DNA of 64,000 bases from Clostridia bacterium (GCA_017546205.1 JAFYXJ010000014.1:1-64000), one strand, 5' to 3'; counted from the first letter of the stretch, positions 23,248-33,135 are shown. A program made the numbers and translations. The notes: a model not told the origin generated them from the letters alone.

Positions 23248-24717
23248 ATGAATCTTTCGGAATTACTGAAGCATATTGAGGTAACTAGTATCGACGGTAC
23301 TGAACGGATGGAAATTACAGGATTGGCATTCGATTCCCGTGCAGTAAAGCCGGGTAATCTGTTTGTGTGCATTTCGGGTTTTCAGACAGATGGACATCAG
23401 TTTGCAAAAGGGGCGGTGGAAAACGGTGCCATTGCTGTTGTGGCAGAACGGGAACTTGAAGATGTGGGGGTTACCTGCATTCGGGTAGAGAACAGCCGTC
23501 TTGCCCTTGCAAAATTGGCGGCGGCATTTTATGGAAACCCCGACCAAAAGTTTTGCCTGATTGGCATTACCGGGACCAACGGGAAAACCACCACCAGTTA
23601 TCTGATAAAATCTGTTTTGGAAGCCATGGGCAAAAAAGTAGGTCTGATTGGTACCAACCAGAATATGATTGGCACAGAAGTAATTCCTACCCACCATACA
23701 ACGCCGGATTCTTTGGAGTTGATGCGTTTGTTTGCGATGATGGCAGACAAGGGTGCTGAATATGTGGTGATGGAGGTATCCTCTCATTCGTTGGCGCTGG
23801 ACCGTGTAGCGGCGTGTTCGTTTGATGTGGGAGGATTTACTAATATTACTCAAGACCATCTGGATTTTCATAATACAATGGAGGAATACTTGTCGGCAAA
23901 AAGCATTTTATTCCGGTATGCAAAAGCCGGAGCTGTCAACATGGATGATGATGCGGCAAACTATCTTCTGGAACATGCTACCTGCGACGCTATGCTGACT
24001 TACGGTATTGAGGAGCATGCTGACATGCAGGCATCTCAGGTGGAATTGAAAGAAAATGGCGTAAAATTCAATCTTTCCTATGAAGGAAAAGAATATGATG
24101 TGGAATTGGGCATTCCGGGAAAATTTTCGGTTTACAATGCTATGACCGCACTTTCTTGTCTTGCAGCAGCGGGAATTTCTATGGAAGATGCTGTCCGCTA
24201 TCTGAAAGTTGCAAGAGGTGTTAAGGGCAGAGTGGAAATGGTGGAAACCGGTCGGGATTACAGCGTTATCATTGACTATGCTCATACACCGGACGGTCTT
24301 TTGAATGTGATTTCCACCATTCGAGGGTTTGCAAAAGGCCGGATTTTGGTAGTGTTTGGATGCGGCGGTGACCGTGACCGAACCAAACGGCCTGAGATGG
24401 GAAAAATTGCGGCGGAACTTGCAGACCTTGCCATTGTGACCAGTGATAATCCCCGCTCGGAAAATCCGGATGCCATCATTGCGGATATTCTGGAGGGGGT
24501 CAAAGAAGCAAATGGTGAATATGTGGTAGTACCCAATCGGTTTGAAGCCATTGAATATGCTTTGGACCATGCACAAAAGGACGATATTGTTCTTCTGGCA
24601 GGAAAAGGTCATGAAACCTATCAGATTCTGGCAGACCGAACCATTTCTTTTGATGAAAGGGAAATTGTCCACAAACTTTTGCATAATCAGGGGGAATCAC
24701 GATGGAGTGGATTCTAA
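23248..24717 (+). CDS. murE: UDP-MurNAc-tripeptide synthetase MurE (meso-DAP adding)
   Basis: 489 residues, typical Mur ligase length. ATP loop GITGTNGKTTTSYL near 108-121, HHTTPDSLEL and NITQDHLDFHNTMEEY in the central domain, and in the C-terminal domain SDNPRSENPDAI, the DNPR motif of enzymes that add meso-diaminopimelate. It converts UDP-MurNAc-L-Ala-D-Glu to the tripeptide in the cytoplasm. This implies meso-DAP in the wall. Overlaps murF by 16 nt. Confidence 0.97.
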   Translation: MNLSELLKHIEVTSIDGTERMEITGLAFDSRAVKPGNLFVCISGFQTDGHQFAKGAVENGAIAVVAERELEDVGVTCIRVENSRLALAKLAAAFYGNPDQKFCLIGITGTNGKTTTSYLIKSVLEAMGKKVGLIGTNQNMIGTEVIPTHHTTPDSLELMRLFAMMADKGAEYVVMEVSSHSLALDRVAACSFDVGGFTNITQDHLDFHNTMEEYLSAKSILFRYAKAGAVNMDDDAANYLLEHATCDAMLTYGIEEHADMQASQVELKENGVKFNLSYEGKEYDVELGIPGKFSVYNAMTALSCLAAAGISMEDAVRYLKVARGVKGRVEMVETGRDYSVIIDYAHTPDGLLNVISTIRGFAKGRILVVFGCGGDRDRTKRPEMGKIAAELADLAIVTSDNPRSENPDAIIADILEGVKEANGEYVVVPNRFEAIEYALDHAQKDDIVLLAGKGHETYQILADRTISFDEREIVHKLLHNQGESRWSGF

Positions 24718-26084
24718 ATATCAGGCGTGCCGCCAGAGCCATGGGCGGCGAAATACATAACTGTGACGGCGACGAATTGATTCAAGCGGTGTCTACTGAT
24801 ACCCGCAAGATTGCAAGCGGTGCCTTGTTCTTTGCCTTGAGCGGAGAGCGGTTTGATGGCCATAAATTTGTTCCCGATGCAGTAGCGGCAGGTGCTGTTT
24901 GCTGTGTGGTTTCCAGAGATGCAGAAAGCTTTGGTTCTCTTCCGGTGATTGTGGTGGAGGATACCCACAAGGCATTGAGAGATCTTGCCGAGGCATATCG
25001 AAAACGGTTTCAGGTTCCTGTGGTAGGAATTACCGGAAGCGTAGGGAAAACGTCCACCAAAGAAATGATTGCATCAGTATTGGGAGAAAACTTCAGGACC
25101 CATGTTACCAAAGGAAATTTTAATAATGAAATCGGACTTCCGCTGACGGTATTTGATTTGCAGGAAGAAGATGAGATGATGGTTCTGGAAATGGGGATGA
25201 GTAACTTCGGCGAAATTTCCAGATTGACCAAAATTGCCAAACCGGACACAGCGGTGATTACCAATATCGGGGTGTCACATATTGAGCATCTGGGAAGCCG
25301 TGAGGGAATCCGTCAGGCAAAATTTGAGATTATGGAAGGATTGCAGATGGATGGAACCGTCATTCTGAACGGGGATGACGATTTGCTGTGGGAGGCACGG
25401 GGTGACATTGAGTTTGAAACCTTGTACTTTGGTATCCACAACAAGAACTGCGACCTTTGTGTCAGCGAAATCCGTTCTTTTTCCGACGGCAGTGAATTTA
25501 CCTGCAAAATTGACGGAGAGATGCAGAAGTTTTCTATTGGCGTTCCGGGAGAACATCATGTATACAATGCATTGGCAGCAATTCTGGTGGGTATGAAATA
25601 CAATATCGGGGTTGGTGATATCAAGGCGGGAATTCGTAAATTCTCTCCCAGCGGACTTCGGCAAACCTTGATTGAATATCCCAATTACAAAGTTATCCGT
25701 GACTGCTATAACGCAAGTCCGGCATCTATGAAATCGGGATTGGAGGTACTCTCTCTTACCGAAACAACCGGAAGACGGGTGGCATGTCTTGCAGACATGT
25801 TGGAACTGGGGGCAATTTCTCAGAAAGCACATCTGGCGGTGGGAAAACTTGCGGTTAAGTACGGTGTCGAATGTTTGATTACTGTAGGCCAAGAAGCAAA
25901 AATGATTGCACAGGGTGCTATAGAGGAGGGTATGAATCCTGCTGATATTCATCAATTTGAAACCAATGCTGAACTGATAGAAAAATTGGCGGTGGTTCTG
26001 AGAAAACAGGATTTGATTCTGGTGAAAGGTTCTCGGGGCATGCGGCTGGAGGAAATTGCAGATGCCATTGGAGAAATGGCTTAA
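24702..26084 (+). CDS. murF: UDP-MurNAc-tripeptide-D-Ala-D-Ala ligase MurF
   Basis: 460 residues. N-terminal substrate domain (AVSTDTRKIASGALFFALSG), ATP loop VVGITGSVGKTSTKEMI near residues 107-123, NFNNEIGLPLTVF, and NITNIGVSHIEHLGS-like central segment, then DCYNASPASMKSGL in the C-terminal domain. It adds D-Ala-D-Ala to the nucleotide tripeptide. The start lies inside the end of murE, indicating translational coupling. Confidence 0.97.
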   Translation: MEWILNIRRAARAMGGEIHNCDGDELIQAVSTDTRKIASGALFFALSGERFDGHKFVPDAVAAGAVCCVVSRDAESFGSLPVIVVEDTHKALRDLAEAYRKRFQVPVVGITGSVGKTSTKEMIASVLGENFRTHVTKGNFNNEIGLPLTVFDLQEEDEMMVLEMGMSNFGEISRLTKIAKPDTAVITNIGVSHIEHLGSREGIRQAKFEIMEGLQMDGTVILNGDDDLLWEARGDIEFETLYFGIHNKNCDLCVSEIRSFSDGSEFTCKIDGEMQKFSIGVPGEHHVYNALAAILVGMKYNIGVGDIKAGIRKFSPSGLRQTLIEYPNYKVIRDCYNASPASMKSGLEVLSLTETTGRRVACLADMLELGAISQKAHLAVGKLAVKYGVECLITVGQEAKMIAQGAIEEGMNPADIHQFETNAELIEKLAVVLRKQDLILVKGSRGMRLEEIADAIGEMA

Positions 26085-26099
26085 ACGGAGGAATCGTTA

Positions 26100-27086
26100 A
26101 TGTTGAGTTTAGGAATTACACTGATACTTTCATTTGTTATTGCGGTTCTGTGTGGAAAATGGTTAATTCCGGTTCTGCACCGACTGAAATTTGGACAGGA
26201 GATTCGGGATGAGGGCCCAAAATGGCATGAAAAAAAATCCGGAACCCCAACCATGGGAGGATTTATCTTTATTTCCGGAATTATAGGTTCGTTGCTTTTG
26301 GTTTGCGTAGGACTTTTCTTTCTGGGAGGGGAAACACCCAATTTTACCGACCTTTCCATTATGCTTCTCATGATGCTTGCTTATGCCGCAATTGGATTTG
26401 TGGATGATTATATCAAGGTGATTCTGAAACGGAATCTGGGATTGACTGCAGGACAAAAATTCTTTTTGCAAATGCTGGTTGCAGCGGTCTTTCTTTCCTG
26501 GGCAGTTCTGGGGGGACATATTACAACTCTGATTCAAATTCCTTTTACCTCGATTCAATGGGAAATGGGATGGATGTTTATTCCCTTTGGTGTGTTGGTC
26601 ATTCTGGCAAGTGTCAACAGCGTCAATCTGACGGATGGACTAGACGGACTTGCTGCATCAGTAACTCTGCCGGTAGCATTGTTTTTCTTACTGATTTCCA
26701 CGGTGAGAGGGGTTACAGACTTTGCAGTGGCATTGTTTGCCACAGCGTTGCTTGGCGGTCTTCTGGGATTTTTGGTGTATAACAAATATCCTGCCAAGGT
26801 TTTTATGGGGGACACTGGTTCTCTTTGTCTTGGTGGCGCGGTCTGTGCCATGGCAATTCTGACAGAACAACCCCTTACACTTTTGGTGGTAGGGTTTGTG
26901 TATGTGATGGAATCTCTTTCGGTTATTATGCAGGTGACATCCTTTAAGTTGACCGGAAAACGTATTTTTAAGATGAGCCCCATCCATCATCATTTTGAGA
27001 TGTGCGGATGGAAAGAAACAAAAATTGTAGCGGTCTTTACGCTGGTAACTGTAGTGCTTTGTGCGCTGATGTTCTTCCTCGGTTAA
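26100..27086 (+). CDS. mraY: Phospho-MurNAc-pentapeptide transferase MraY
   Basis: A 328-residue membrane enzyme with about 10 spans that makes lipid I from UDP-MurNAc-pentapeptide and undecaprenyl phosphate. Conserved catalytic loops: FVDDYIKV (DD pair near residue 100), NSVNLTDGLDGLA near 176-188, FMGDTGSLCLGG, and SPIHHHFEMCGW near the end. EGPKWHEKKSGTPTMGG lies in the first cytoplasmic loop. GGAGG ribosome site. murD, usually next, is absent. Confidence 0.97.
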   Translation: MLSLGITLILSFVIAVLCGKWLIPVLHRLKFGQEIRDEGPKWHEKKSGTPTMGGFIFISGIIGSLLLVCVGLFFLGGETPNFTDLSIMLLMMLAYAAIGFVDDYIKVILKRNLGLTAGQKFFLQMLVAAVFLSWAVLGGHITTLIQIPFTSIQWEMGWMFIPFGVLVILASVNSVNLTDGLDGLAASVTLPVALFFLLISTVRGVTDFAVALFATALLGGLLGFLVYNKYPAKVFMGDTGSLCLGGAVCAMAILTEQPLTLLVVGFVYVMESLSVIMQVTSFKLTGKRIFKMSPIHHHFEMCGWKETKIVAVFTLVTVVLCALMFFLG

Positions 27087-27108
27087 AGACCCGGAAAGGA
27101 ACGAATTC

Positions 27109-28278
27109 ATGACAAACCGAACTTCTCGCCATTATGGGCAAAATTCACGGGGAAAAGGTCCCCGCAGTATTCCCAAAGATTGGGAGCGTCCTGTCAAAGG
27201 AGAAATGGACTATACATTTTTGCTGGCGGTAGGGCTTTTGATGGCATTTGGATTGGTCATGCTTTTCAGTGCCGGTAGTGCCAGAGCCCTTGCGAATTTC
27301 GGGGACAGTCTCTGGTACTTCAAGCAACAACTTAAAGGCGTTGTTTTTGGACTGGTATTGATGTTTGTTTTCTCTAATTTTGATTATCACAAACTAGGAA
27401 AATGGGCAATGCTGCTTCTTGCAGGAAGTGCATTTCTTTTGTTCTTGGTTATTCTCCCCGGGGTGGGAACCACTATCAATGGTGCAACCCGTTGGCTGTT
27501 TGGCTTTCAGCCGTCAGAGATTGCAAAATTTGCCATTATCTTGTATTTTGCATTTAGTTTATCCAAAAATTATCATAAACTATCGGATTTTCGGTACGGT
27601 CTGTGCCCTTATCTGGGGATTCTGCTCGTGTTTATTTTGCTTCTTATGTTGGAACCCCATTTTTCCTGTATCGTTCTTATGGGATTGACCTCGGTCCTCC
27701 TTTTGTTTGTGGCAGGTGCAAAAATTAAGCATTTCGTCTGGTTGAGCGTGCCTGCAGTTTTGGGTGTTATCGGCTTGATTATCGCAGAACCTTACCGCAT
27801 GAAACGAATCATCTCCTTTATGGATCCTTTTGCTGATGCACAGGGAGCAGGCTTCCAGATTGTGCAGTCTCTCTATGCTATTGGTTCTGGCGGAATTTTT
27901 GGCGTTGGGTTGGGACAGAGCCGGCAAAAATATCTTGCACTTCCAGAGCCGCAGAATGACTTTATTTTCTCGGTACTTGCTGAGGAATTGGGACTTTTGG
28001 GTGCGGCAATTTTGATTGGACTCTTTATTTTCCTGATTGTACGGGGAATTAAAATTGCAGTGAAAGCACCGGACTTATTTGGTACTCTTCTGGTAACCGG
28101 TATTGTAGGTATTATTGCTTTTCAGGCAATGATTAATATTGCGGTGGTAACCGCGTCCATTCCCGTTACGGGAATGCCCCTTCCGTTTTTTAGTTTCGGA
28201 AGTACGGCACTGACCATCACCCTTGCGGAGATGGGTATTGTGCTGAATGTATCAAGGCAGATTAAAAAACCTCTTTAA
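27109..28278 (+). CDS. ftsW: SEDS peptidoglycan glycosyltransferase FtsW/SpoVE
   Basis: A 389-residue polytopic protein of the SEDS family, which polymerises lipid II. After a basic N-terminal tail it shows FSAGSARALANFG, NGATRWLFGFQPSEIAKFAII, GAGFQIVQSLYAIGSGGIFGVGLGQS, LPEPQNDFIFSVLAEELGL and PVTGMPLPFFSFGSTALT, the FtsW/SpoVE consensus loops. It should partner the class B PBP at 20998. A second SEDS gene is at 46581. Confidence 0.93.
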   Translation: MTNRTSRHYGQNSRGKGPRSIPKDWERPVKGEMDYTFLLAVGLLMAFGLVMLFSAGSARALANFGDSLWYFKQQLKGVVFGLVLMFVFSNFDYHKLGKWAMLLLAGSAFLLFLVILPGVGTTINGATRWLFGFQPSEIAKFAIILYFAFSLSKNYHKLSDFRYGLCPYLGILLVFILLLMLEPHFSCIVLMGLTSVLLLFVAGAKIKHFVWLSVPAVLGVIGLIIAEPYRMKRIISFMDPFADAQGAGFQIVQSLYAIGSGGIFGVGLGQSRQKYLALPEPQNDFIFSVLAEELGLLGAAILIGLFIFLIVRGIKIAVKAPDLFGTLLVTGIVGIIAFQAMINIAVVTASIPVTGMPLPFFSFGSTALTITLAEMGIVLNVSRQIKKPL

Positions 28279-28308
28279 GTTCAGGAGGAAAGAAAGGCGG
28301 CATCAACC

Positions 28309-29421
28309 ATGCGTTTGTTATTTGCAGGGGGAGGAACGGCGGGACACATCAATCCGGCGTTGGCGTTGGCAAACTATTTTTCTGCAAAAGACGGGGCAGA
28401 AATTCGCTTTGTAGGTACCAAAGAAGGGTTGGAAACCAGCCTGGTTCCCGATGCAGGATATCCTCTTGACTTTATTCGGGTGCATGGGTTCAGACGAAGT
28501 CTTACATGGGAGAATTTGAAAAATCTGGCAGAGCTTCCTTTTGCGGTCAGTGCCGCTGATAAAATCATTAGAAATTTCTGTCCCGATGCAGTTATCGGTA
28601 CCGGAGGATATGTTTGCGGACCGGTTCTCTATGCCGCTGCAAAACGGGGAATTCCTACCATGGTGCATGAATCCAATGCCTTTCCGGGTATTACCACAAA
28701 ATTATTGTCATCTTATGTAGATACCGTTGCATTGGGAGTGGAAGATGCAAGTTTTTATCTTCCCAAAGCAAAACACATTCTGGTAACAGGAACACCAATC
28801 CGACCCTCACTTCTTGAGGGAAACGAATTTGAGGCACGGAGAATGCTGAAATTGGACTCTCGTCCTTTTATTGTCTGTTTTGGCGGAAGCCTGGGTGCCA
28901 GAGATTTTAACCGTACGTTGGTAGACTGGATTTGCAAAACAGCAAAAAAAGAAACATATCAGATTATGATGGGAACCGGAAAGTTACATCAATTTGAGGA
29001 AGTAAAGAAACGGTTTCAGGAACATGGTGTTGATATGGATACACTTTCCAATGTAACCGTTTGTGAATATATTTATGATATGAACATTGTCATGCAGGCG
29101 GCAGATATTGTGGTCAGCCGTGCCGGGGCAAGTACCTTGTGTGAGTTGACTGCATTGGGGAAACCCTCTGTGCTGGTTCCATCTCCTTATGTGACCGACA
29201 ATCATCAGGAACATAACGCCCGTGCTTTAGAACGGGGTGGTGCTGCCAAGGTGATTGTGGAATCGGATTTCACGCCGGAACGGCTGGAGAAAACCCTGGC
29301 TGCTATGACGGCCCAAAAAGAGACTCTAGTATCTATGAAGCGGTCGGCAATTGCGATGGGGCATACCGATGCAACCCAACAATTGTATCGGGAAACCAAG
29401 CGCCTGATGGGAATTGAATAA
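28309..29421 (+). CDS. murG: UDP-GlcNAc:lipid I GlcNAc transferase MurG
   Basis: A 370-residue GT28 glycosyltransferase making lipid II on the inner face of the membrane. Gly-rich acceptor loop AGGGTAGHINPALALA at the start, GTGGYVCGPVLYAA and HESNAFPGITTKLLS in the N-domain, and VCFGGSLGARDFNRT plus SRAGASTLCELTALGKPSVLVPSP in the UDP-GlcNAc-binding C-domain. AGGAGG ribosome site. Confidence 0.97.
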   Translation: MRLLFAGGGTAGHINPALALANYFSAKDGAEIRFVGTKEGLETSLVPDAGYPLDFIRVHGFRRSLTWENLKNLAELPFAVSAADKIIRNFCPDAVIGTGGYVCGPVLYAAAKRGIPTMVHESNAFPGITTKLLSSYVDTVALGVEDASFYLPKAKHILVTGTPIRPSLLEGNEFEARRMLKLDSRPFIVCFGGSLGARDFNRTLVDWICKTAKKETYQIMMGTGKLHQFEEVKKRFQEHGVDMDTLSNVTVCEYIYDMNIVMQAADIVVSRAGASTLCELTALGKPSVLVPSPYVTDNHQEHNARALERGGAAKVIVESDFTPERLEKTLAAMTAQKETLVSMKRSAIAMGHTDATQQLYRETKRLMGIE

Positions 29422-29438
29422 AAATGGACAGAATCGGG

Positions 29439-29496
29439 CAAGCACTCTTTTTTCATCTTACCATACAATAGGGTATAGATGTAGGAGGTGCTTGTT
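29439..29496 (+). promoter_or_regulatory. Folded leader covering the murA ribosome site
   Basis: Outer arms CAAGCACTC (29439-29447) and GAGGTGCTTG (29485-29494) can pair, with an inner stem CATCT.TACC / GGTA.AGATG. The right arm overlaps the end of the AGGAGG site (29483-29488) and sits just before the GTG start at 29497. This could hold the ribosome site closed. Confidence 0.4.
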
Positions 29497-30747
29497 GTGC
29501 GTAGACTTGCTATATACGGTGGGAGACCCCTGCAGGGAGAACTTAAAGTGCAGGGAGCAAAGAATGCGGCACTCCCCATCCTTGCGGCAACACTCTTGAC
29601 CGATGAGGATTGTGAGATTGCCAATTGTCCGGATTTGACAGATGTACATGCCGCTATTGAAATTTTACAAAGTCTGGGCGCCCGTGTTTCATATGACGGC
29701 AGCACAGCGAGAATCTCGCCGTCCGGAATCAGACATTGCGAAATTTGTGAGGAACTTACTCTGAAAATGCGGTCATCCATTATGTTTTTGGGACCTATGC
29801 TCCGGCGTTGTTCAACTGCCAGCATCGGTTATCCCGGCGGATGTGCATTAGGGGAAAGACCGATCAATCTTCACATTCAAGCCCTGAAACGGCTGGGAGT
29901 AGAAATTGCCGAAGATGAATTTGGTATTCGTGCAAAAATTCAAAAATTTCAGCCCCGGATTTTGACGTTGGCATTTCCAAGTGTTGGAGCAACCGAAAAT
30001 ATTATGATGTTTTGCGCTGTGTCTCAAGGGGAAACGCTGATTTATCATCCGGCAAGGGAACCGGAAATTGTGGATTTGCAGAATTTCCTTAATGCTATGG
30101 GTGCTGATATTCAGGGAGCAGGAGGGGATGTCATTCACATACGCGGTGTTGCAAAGCTTCACGGCGCAAGATATGTCGTGATGCCGGACCGGATTGCGGC
30201 GGCAACTTACGCCTGCGGTGTGGTAGCCTGCGGAGGAGATATTTTGCTTAAAAACGCTGTGGCGGGACATCTGCCGGTATTTCTGGATTGCTTGCGGAAT
30301 ATGGGGGCAGAAGTTATCTATGAACCTGACAGCATTGGCATCCGAATGCATGGGAGACCCTTTGCGGTAGGACATATCCGTACAGAACCCTATCCTGGCT
30401 TTCCTACGGATATTCAGCCATTGATGATGGCGGCAACGCTAAAAGCAAGAGGAACAACTGCCTTTACAGAAACTATTTTTGAAAATCGGCTATGCCATGT
30501 CAATGAGTTTCTGAAAATGGGAGCAGAGATTGAGACGGAAAACTGTACGGCGGTTGTCCGTGGGGTGAGCAATCTTTCGGGAACAACAGTACATGCCTCG
30601 GATTTAAGGGGAGGTGCGGCACTTGCCATTGCGGCATTGAGTGCTTGTGGTCGGTCCGATATTGAGGGGCTTTGTTATATCGAACGGGGTTATGAAAAAT
30701 TTGTACCGTCTCTGCGGGCGTTGGGCGGAGATGTGGAAGAAGTTTAG
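29497..30747 (+). CDS. murA: UDP-GlcNAc 1-carboxyvinyltransferase MurA
   Basis: 416 residues, normal for MurA, the first committed step of peptidoglycan synthesis (enolpyruvyl transfer from PEP). Landmarks: GRPLQGELKVQGAKNAALP at the start, the fosfomycin-target loop YPGGCALGERPINLH with the catalytic Cys near residue 112, PEIVDLQNFLNAMGA, GFPTDIQPLMMA and the closing DLRGGAALAIAALSA. GTG start 29497 is 8 nt after AGGAGG; the GTG at 29488 overlaps that site. Here it sits between murG and ftsQ. Confidence 0.96.
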   Translation: MRRLAIYGGRPLQGELKVQGAKNAALPILAATLLTDEDCEIANCPDLTDVHAAIEILQSLGARVSYDGSTARISPSGIRHCEICEELTLKMRSSIMFLGPMLRRCSTASIGYPGGCALGERPINLHIQALKRLGVEIAEDEFGIRAKIQKFQPRILTLAFPSVGATENIMMFCAVSQGETLIYHPAREPEIVDLQNFLNAMGADIQGAGGDVIHIRGVAKLHGARYVVMPDRIAAATYACGVVACGGDILLKNAVAGHLPVFLDCLRNMGAEVIYEPDSIGIRMHGRPFAVGHIRTEPYPGFPTDIQPLMMAATLKARGTTAFTETIFENRLCHVNEFLKMGAEIETENCTAVVRGVSNLSGTTVHASDLRGGAALAIAALSACGRSDIEGLCYIERGYEKFVPSLRALGGDVEEV

Positions 30748-30769
30748 ATACAGATAAAGGAGAAAAGTT

Positions 30770-31822
30770 ATGAGACGGAGAAAGCAAAGGATGAATCTGA
30801 AACTGAAAATGGTGCTTACGTTTTTGTTGGTACTTTGTTTAGGTACTGGAATCGGTGCCATGTTTACTCCTGTTTTTCATATCAGTGAAGTACTCTGTGA
30901 AGGAATTGTGAGAATCCCGCCGGAAGAGATTTTTGCCGTAACGGGAGATATCAAAGGTAAAAATATCTTTGCTGTTTCCCTCTCGGACATTCAAAGCCGG
31001 GTTAAAGAAATTCCGATGGTGGAACGCTTGAAAATTCAACGGGTATTTCCGGATAAGATTAAGATTATCGTAGAAGAGTGTATTCCGGCCGGGTATATTC
31101 TGACCGATGATCAGTGTGTGGTTGCGGACTTAGAGGGGAAAGTTCTGGAAATTATTACGGACGAACGGGTGGATGCCATGGTGAAAACCTATTCCCCAAA
31201 AGAACCGCCCAAAAAAGAAGAAACGAAAGAAGGCGAGCCTGTACCTACCCCTTCAGCCACACCGGCACCCACGGCGGTGCCGCAGGTGGAAGAAGATGAA
31301 ATGCAGAGTCTTGCAGAGGGGGATTTGCAGAGTTTGCGGGGATATTCCGTACCTTTGATATTGGGAATTCAGTTACACAAACCGGAAATAGGAAAAAAGG
31401 TAGAAAGCAAGGACAAGGAATCTCTGGAACGAGCCTTTTCCATTCTTCTGGATCTGGAAAAAGCCGGACTGCTTTCCAGAGCAACTTACCTTGATTTAAG
31501 AGATTGGGAAGATGTGACCTTAATGATAGAAAATCGGTTGGAAATCCAACTGGGGGCACCGGAGAATATGGAATACCGCAGTGCATTTTTGGCAGAGGTT
31601 ATCAACAATAAGATGTCTTCCACCGAACATGCCATTATGGACTACCGCAAACCGGATATTTATGTCCGGCAGCCGGAAGATGGCTTAGAACGGGTAAAAC
31701 CATCCGCGTCTCCCACACCTACAGCAGGAAAAAATCCGAAAAAAACCACGGCACCGACGGCAACATTTGCGCCAACTTCAGTGCCGGAATCGGCAACGGT
31801 TCTTGATATGGACGAAGAATAA
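30770..31822 (+). CDS. ftsQ: Division protein FtsQ/DivIB with unusual Pro-rich insert
   Basis: A 350-residue bitopic protein: short basic cytoplasmic tail, one span (about 13-34), an FtsQ-type POTRA domain (about 38-108, FHISEVLCEGIVRIPPEEIF then KIQRVFPDKIKIIVEE) and a beta domain. Between them or within the beta domain is a charged, Pro/Thr-rich stretch (about 140-185, with PTPSATPAPTAVPQ), and the C-terminus ends in another Thr/Pro/Ala-rich tail (about 305-345). DivIB/FtsQ links FtsL/DivIC and the septal synthase. The two low-complexity segments are not usual for the family. Position before ftsZ supports the call. Confidence 0.88.
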   Translation: MRRRKQRMNLKLKMVLTFLLVLCLGTGIGAMFTPVFHISEVLCEGIVRIPPEEIFAVTGDIKGKNIFAVSLSDIQSRVKEIPMVERLKIQRVFPDKIKIIVEECIPAGYILTDDQCVVADLEGKVLEIITDERVDAMVKTYSPKEPPKKEETKEGEPVPTPSATPAPTAVPQVEEDEMQSLAEGDLQSLRGYSVPLILGIQLHKPEIGKKVESKDKESLERAFSILLDLEKAGLLSRATYLDLRDWEDVTLMIENRLEIQLGAPENMEYRSAFLAEVINNKMSSTEHAIMDYRKPDIYVRQPEDGLERVKPSASPTPTAGKNPKKTTAPTATFAPTSVPESATVLDMDEE

Positions 31823-31875
31823 AAAAGGGATTGTAACAGAACTGTAATAAAATTTTAATTTTTTTATAAAAATAC

Positions 31876-31903
31876 TTTACAAAATAAAATTTCATGGTAT
31901 AAT
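31876..31903 (+). promoter_or_regulatory. Promoter of ftsZ
   Basis: TTTACA (31876-31881), 16-nt spacer and a consensus TATAAT (31898-31903), in the 153-nt gap between ftsQ and ftsZ. It gives ftsZ its own transcript. Confidence 0.72.
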
Positions 31904-31975
31904 GATAGTATTGAAAATTGTGTATCTTTTTACAGAGAGTTTGAGAAGGTGCGTTAAGATTAAGGAGGAACTAGA

Positions 31976-33121
31976 GTGTTTCAGTTTGATACGGAGAATG
32001 TAAATCCCGCAAAAATTAAAGTAATCGGTGTCGGCGGCGGTGGTAACAACGCTGTCAACCGTATGATCGATGCACAGGTGAAGTGCGTAGAATTTATTGC
32101 TGTCAATACGGACAAGCAGGACCTGACATTGTCTTCTGCTTCCCAGAAGATTCAAATTGGTGAGAAGATTACCAAAGGACTGGGCGCAGGTGCAAATCCT
32201 GAAATCGGCCTTAAGGCTGCTGAAGAGAGTCGTGACGAGATTGCGCAGGCAATCAATGGCGCAGACATGGTATTTGTCACTGCCGGCATGGGTGGCGGTA
32301 CCGGTACCGGTGCAGCTCCCGTTGTTGCGGAAATCGCAAAGGAAATGGGCGTTCTGACTGTTGGTATTGTTACCAAGCCTTTCTTCTTTGAGGGAAAAGT
32401 TCGTGCAAAGAACAGCGATGAGGGTATTAAAAACCTGATGAACGCAGTAGATACTCTGGTGGTAATTCCCAATGACAAATTGCTGGAGATTGCGGAGAAC
32501 CGCACTCCTATGCTGGAATCTTTCCGGATGGCAGACGATATTCTTCGTCAAGGCGTACAGGGTATTACCGATTTGATTTCCCGTCCCGGTTTGATCAGTC
32601 TGGACTTTGCGGATATCAAGACCATTATGAAAGATACCGGCTTTGCACACATGGGTATCGGCAGTGCAAGCGGAGAAACCCGTGCAGAGGAAGCTGCGAA
32701 GAAAGCAATACATAGTCCTCTGCTGGAAACCAGCATTGAAGGTGCAACCGGCGTTATTCTTAATGTTACCGGCGGTAAGGATATGGGTATTCTGGAAGTT
32801 AAGACTGCAGCTGAGTTGGTAGAAGAAGCAGCTGATAAGGATGCAAATATCATCATTGGTGCGATTATTGACGAGACCATGGGTGATGAGATTCAAGTAA
32901 CCGTTATTGCAACCGGCTTTAAGGGAAATGTTCCCAATCCCGGTCAGGATGACAACTCCTTTACAAGCCTGTTGGGACGGCTTGCCAACAACGGCGGTGC
33001 AACCGCATCTCCGGCAGTTTCTCGCCCGGTAGAAAAGGTTCCGTCTTCCAATCTGTTCAGCAGATTTGGTGAAGATGATGGTATTGACGTTCCGGTTTTC
33101 CTCCGCAATCGCAATAATTAA
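31976..33121 (+). CDS. ftsZ: Cell division GTPase FtsZ
   Basis: 381 residues. Tubulin-like GTPase that forms the Z ring. [14 protein letters not shown] near residue 17, the tubulin signature [11 protein letters not shown] near 105-115, T7 loop region [20 protein letters not shown], a short variable linker (about 325-365) and the conserved C-terminal peptide [11 protein letters not shown] that binds FtsA/SepF-type anchors. GTG start preceded by AAGGAGG. A strong terminator follows. Confidence 0.98.
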   Translation: MFQFDTENVNPAKIKVIGVGGGGNNAVNRMIDAQVKCVEFIAVNTDKQDLTLSSASQKIQIGEKITKGLGAGANPEIGLKAAEESRDEIAQAINGADMVFVTAGMGGGTGTGAAPVVAEIAKEMGVLTVGIVTKPFFFEGKVRAKNSDEGIKNLMNAVDTLVVIPNDKLLEIAENRTPMLESFRMADDILRQGVQGITDLISRPGLISLDFADIKTIMKDTGFAHMGIGSASGETRAEEAAKKAIHSPLLETSIEGATGVILNVTGGKDMGILEVKTAAELVEEAADKDANIIIGAIIDETMGDEIQVTVIATGFKGNVPNPGQDDNSFTSLLGRLANNGGATASPAVSRPVEKVPSSNLFSRFGEDDGIDVPVFLRNRNN

Positions 33122-33135
33122 AATGAGAAAGAGAA

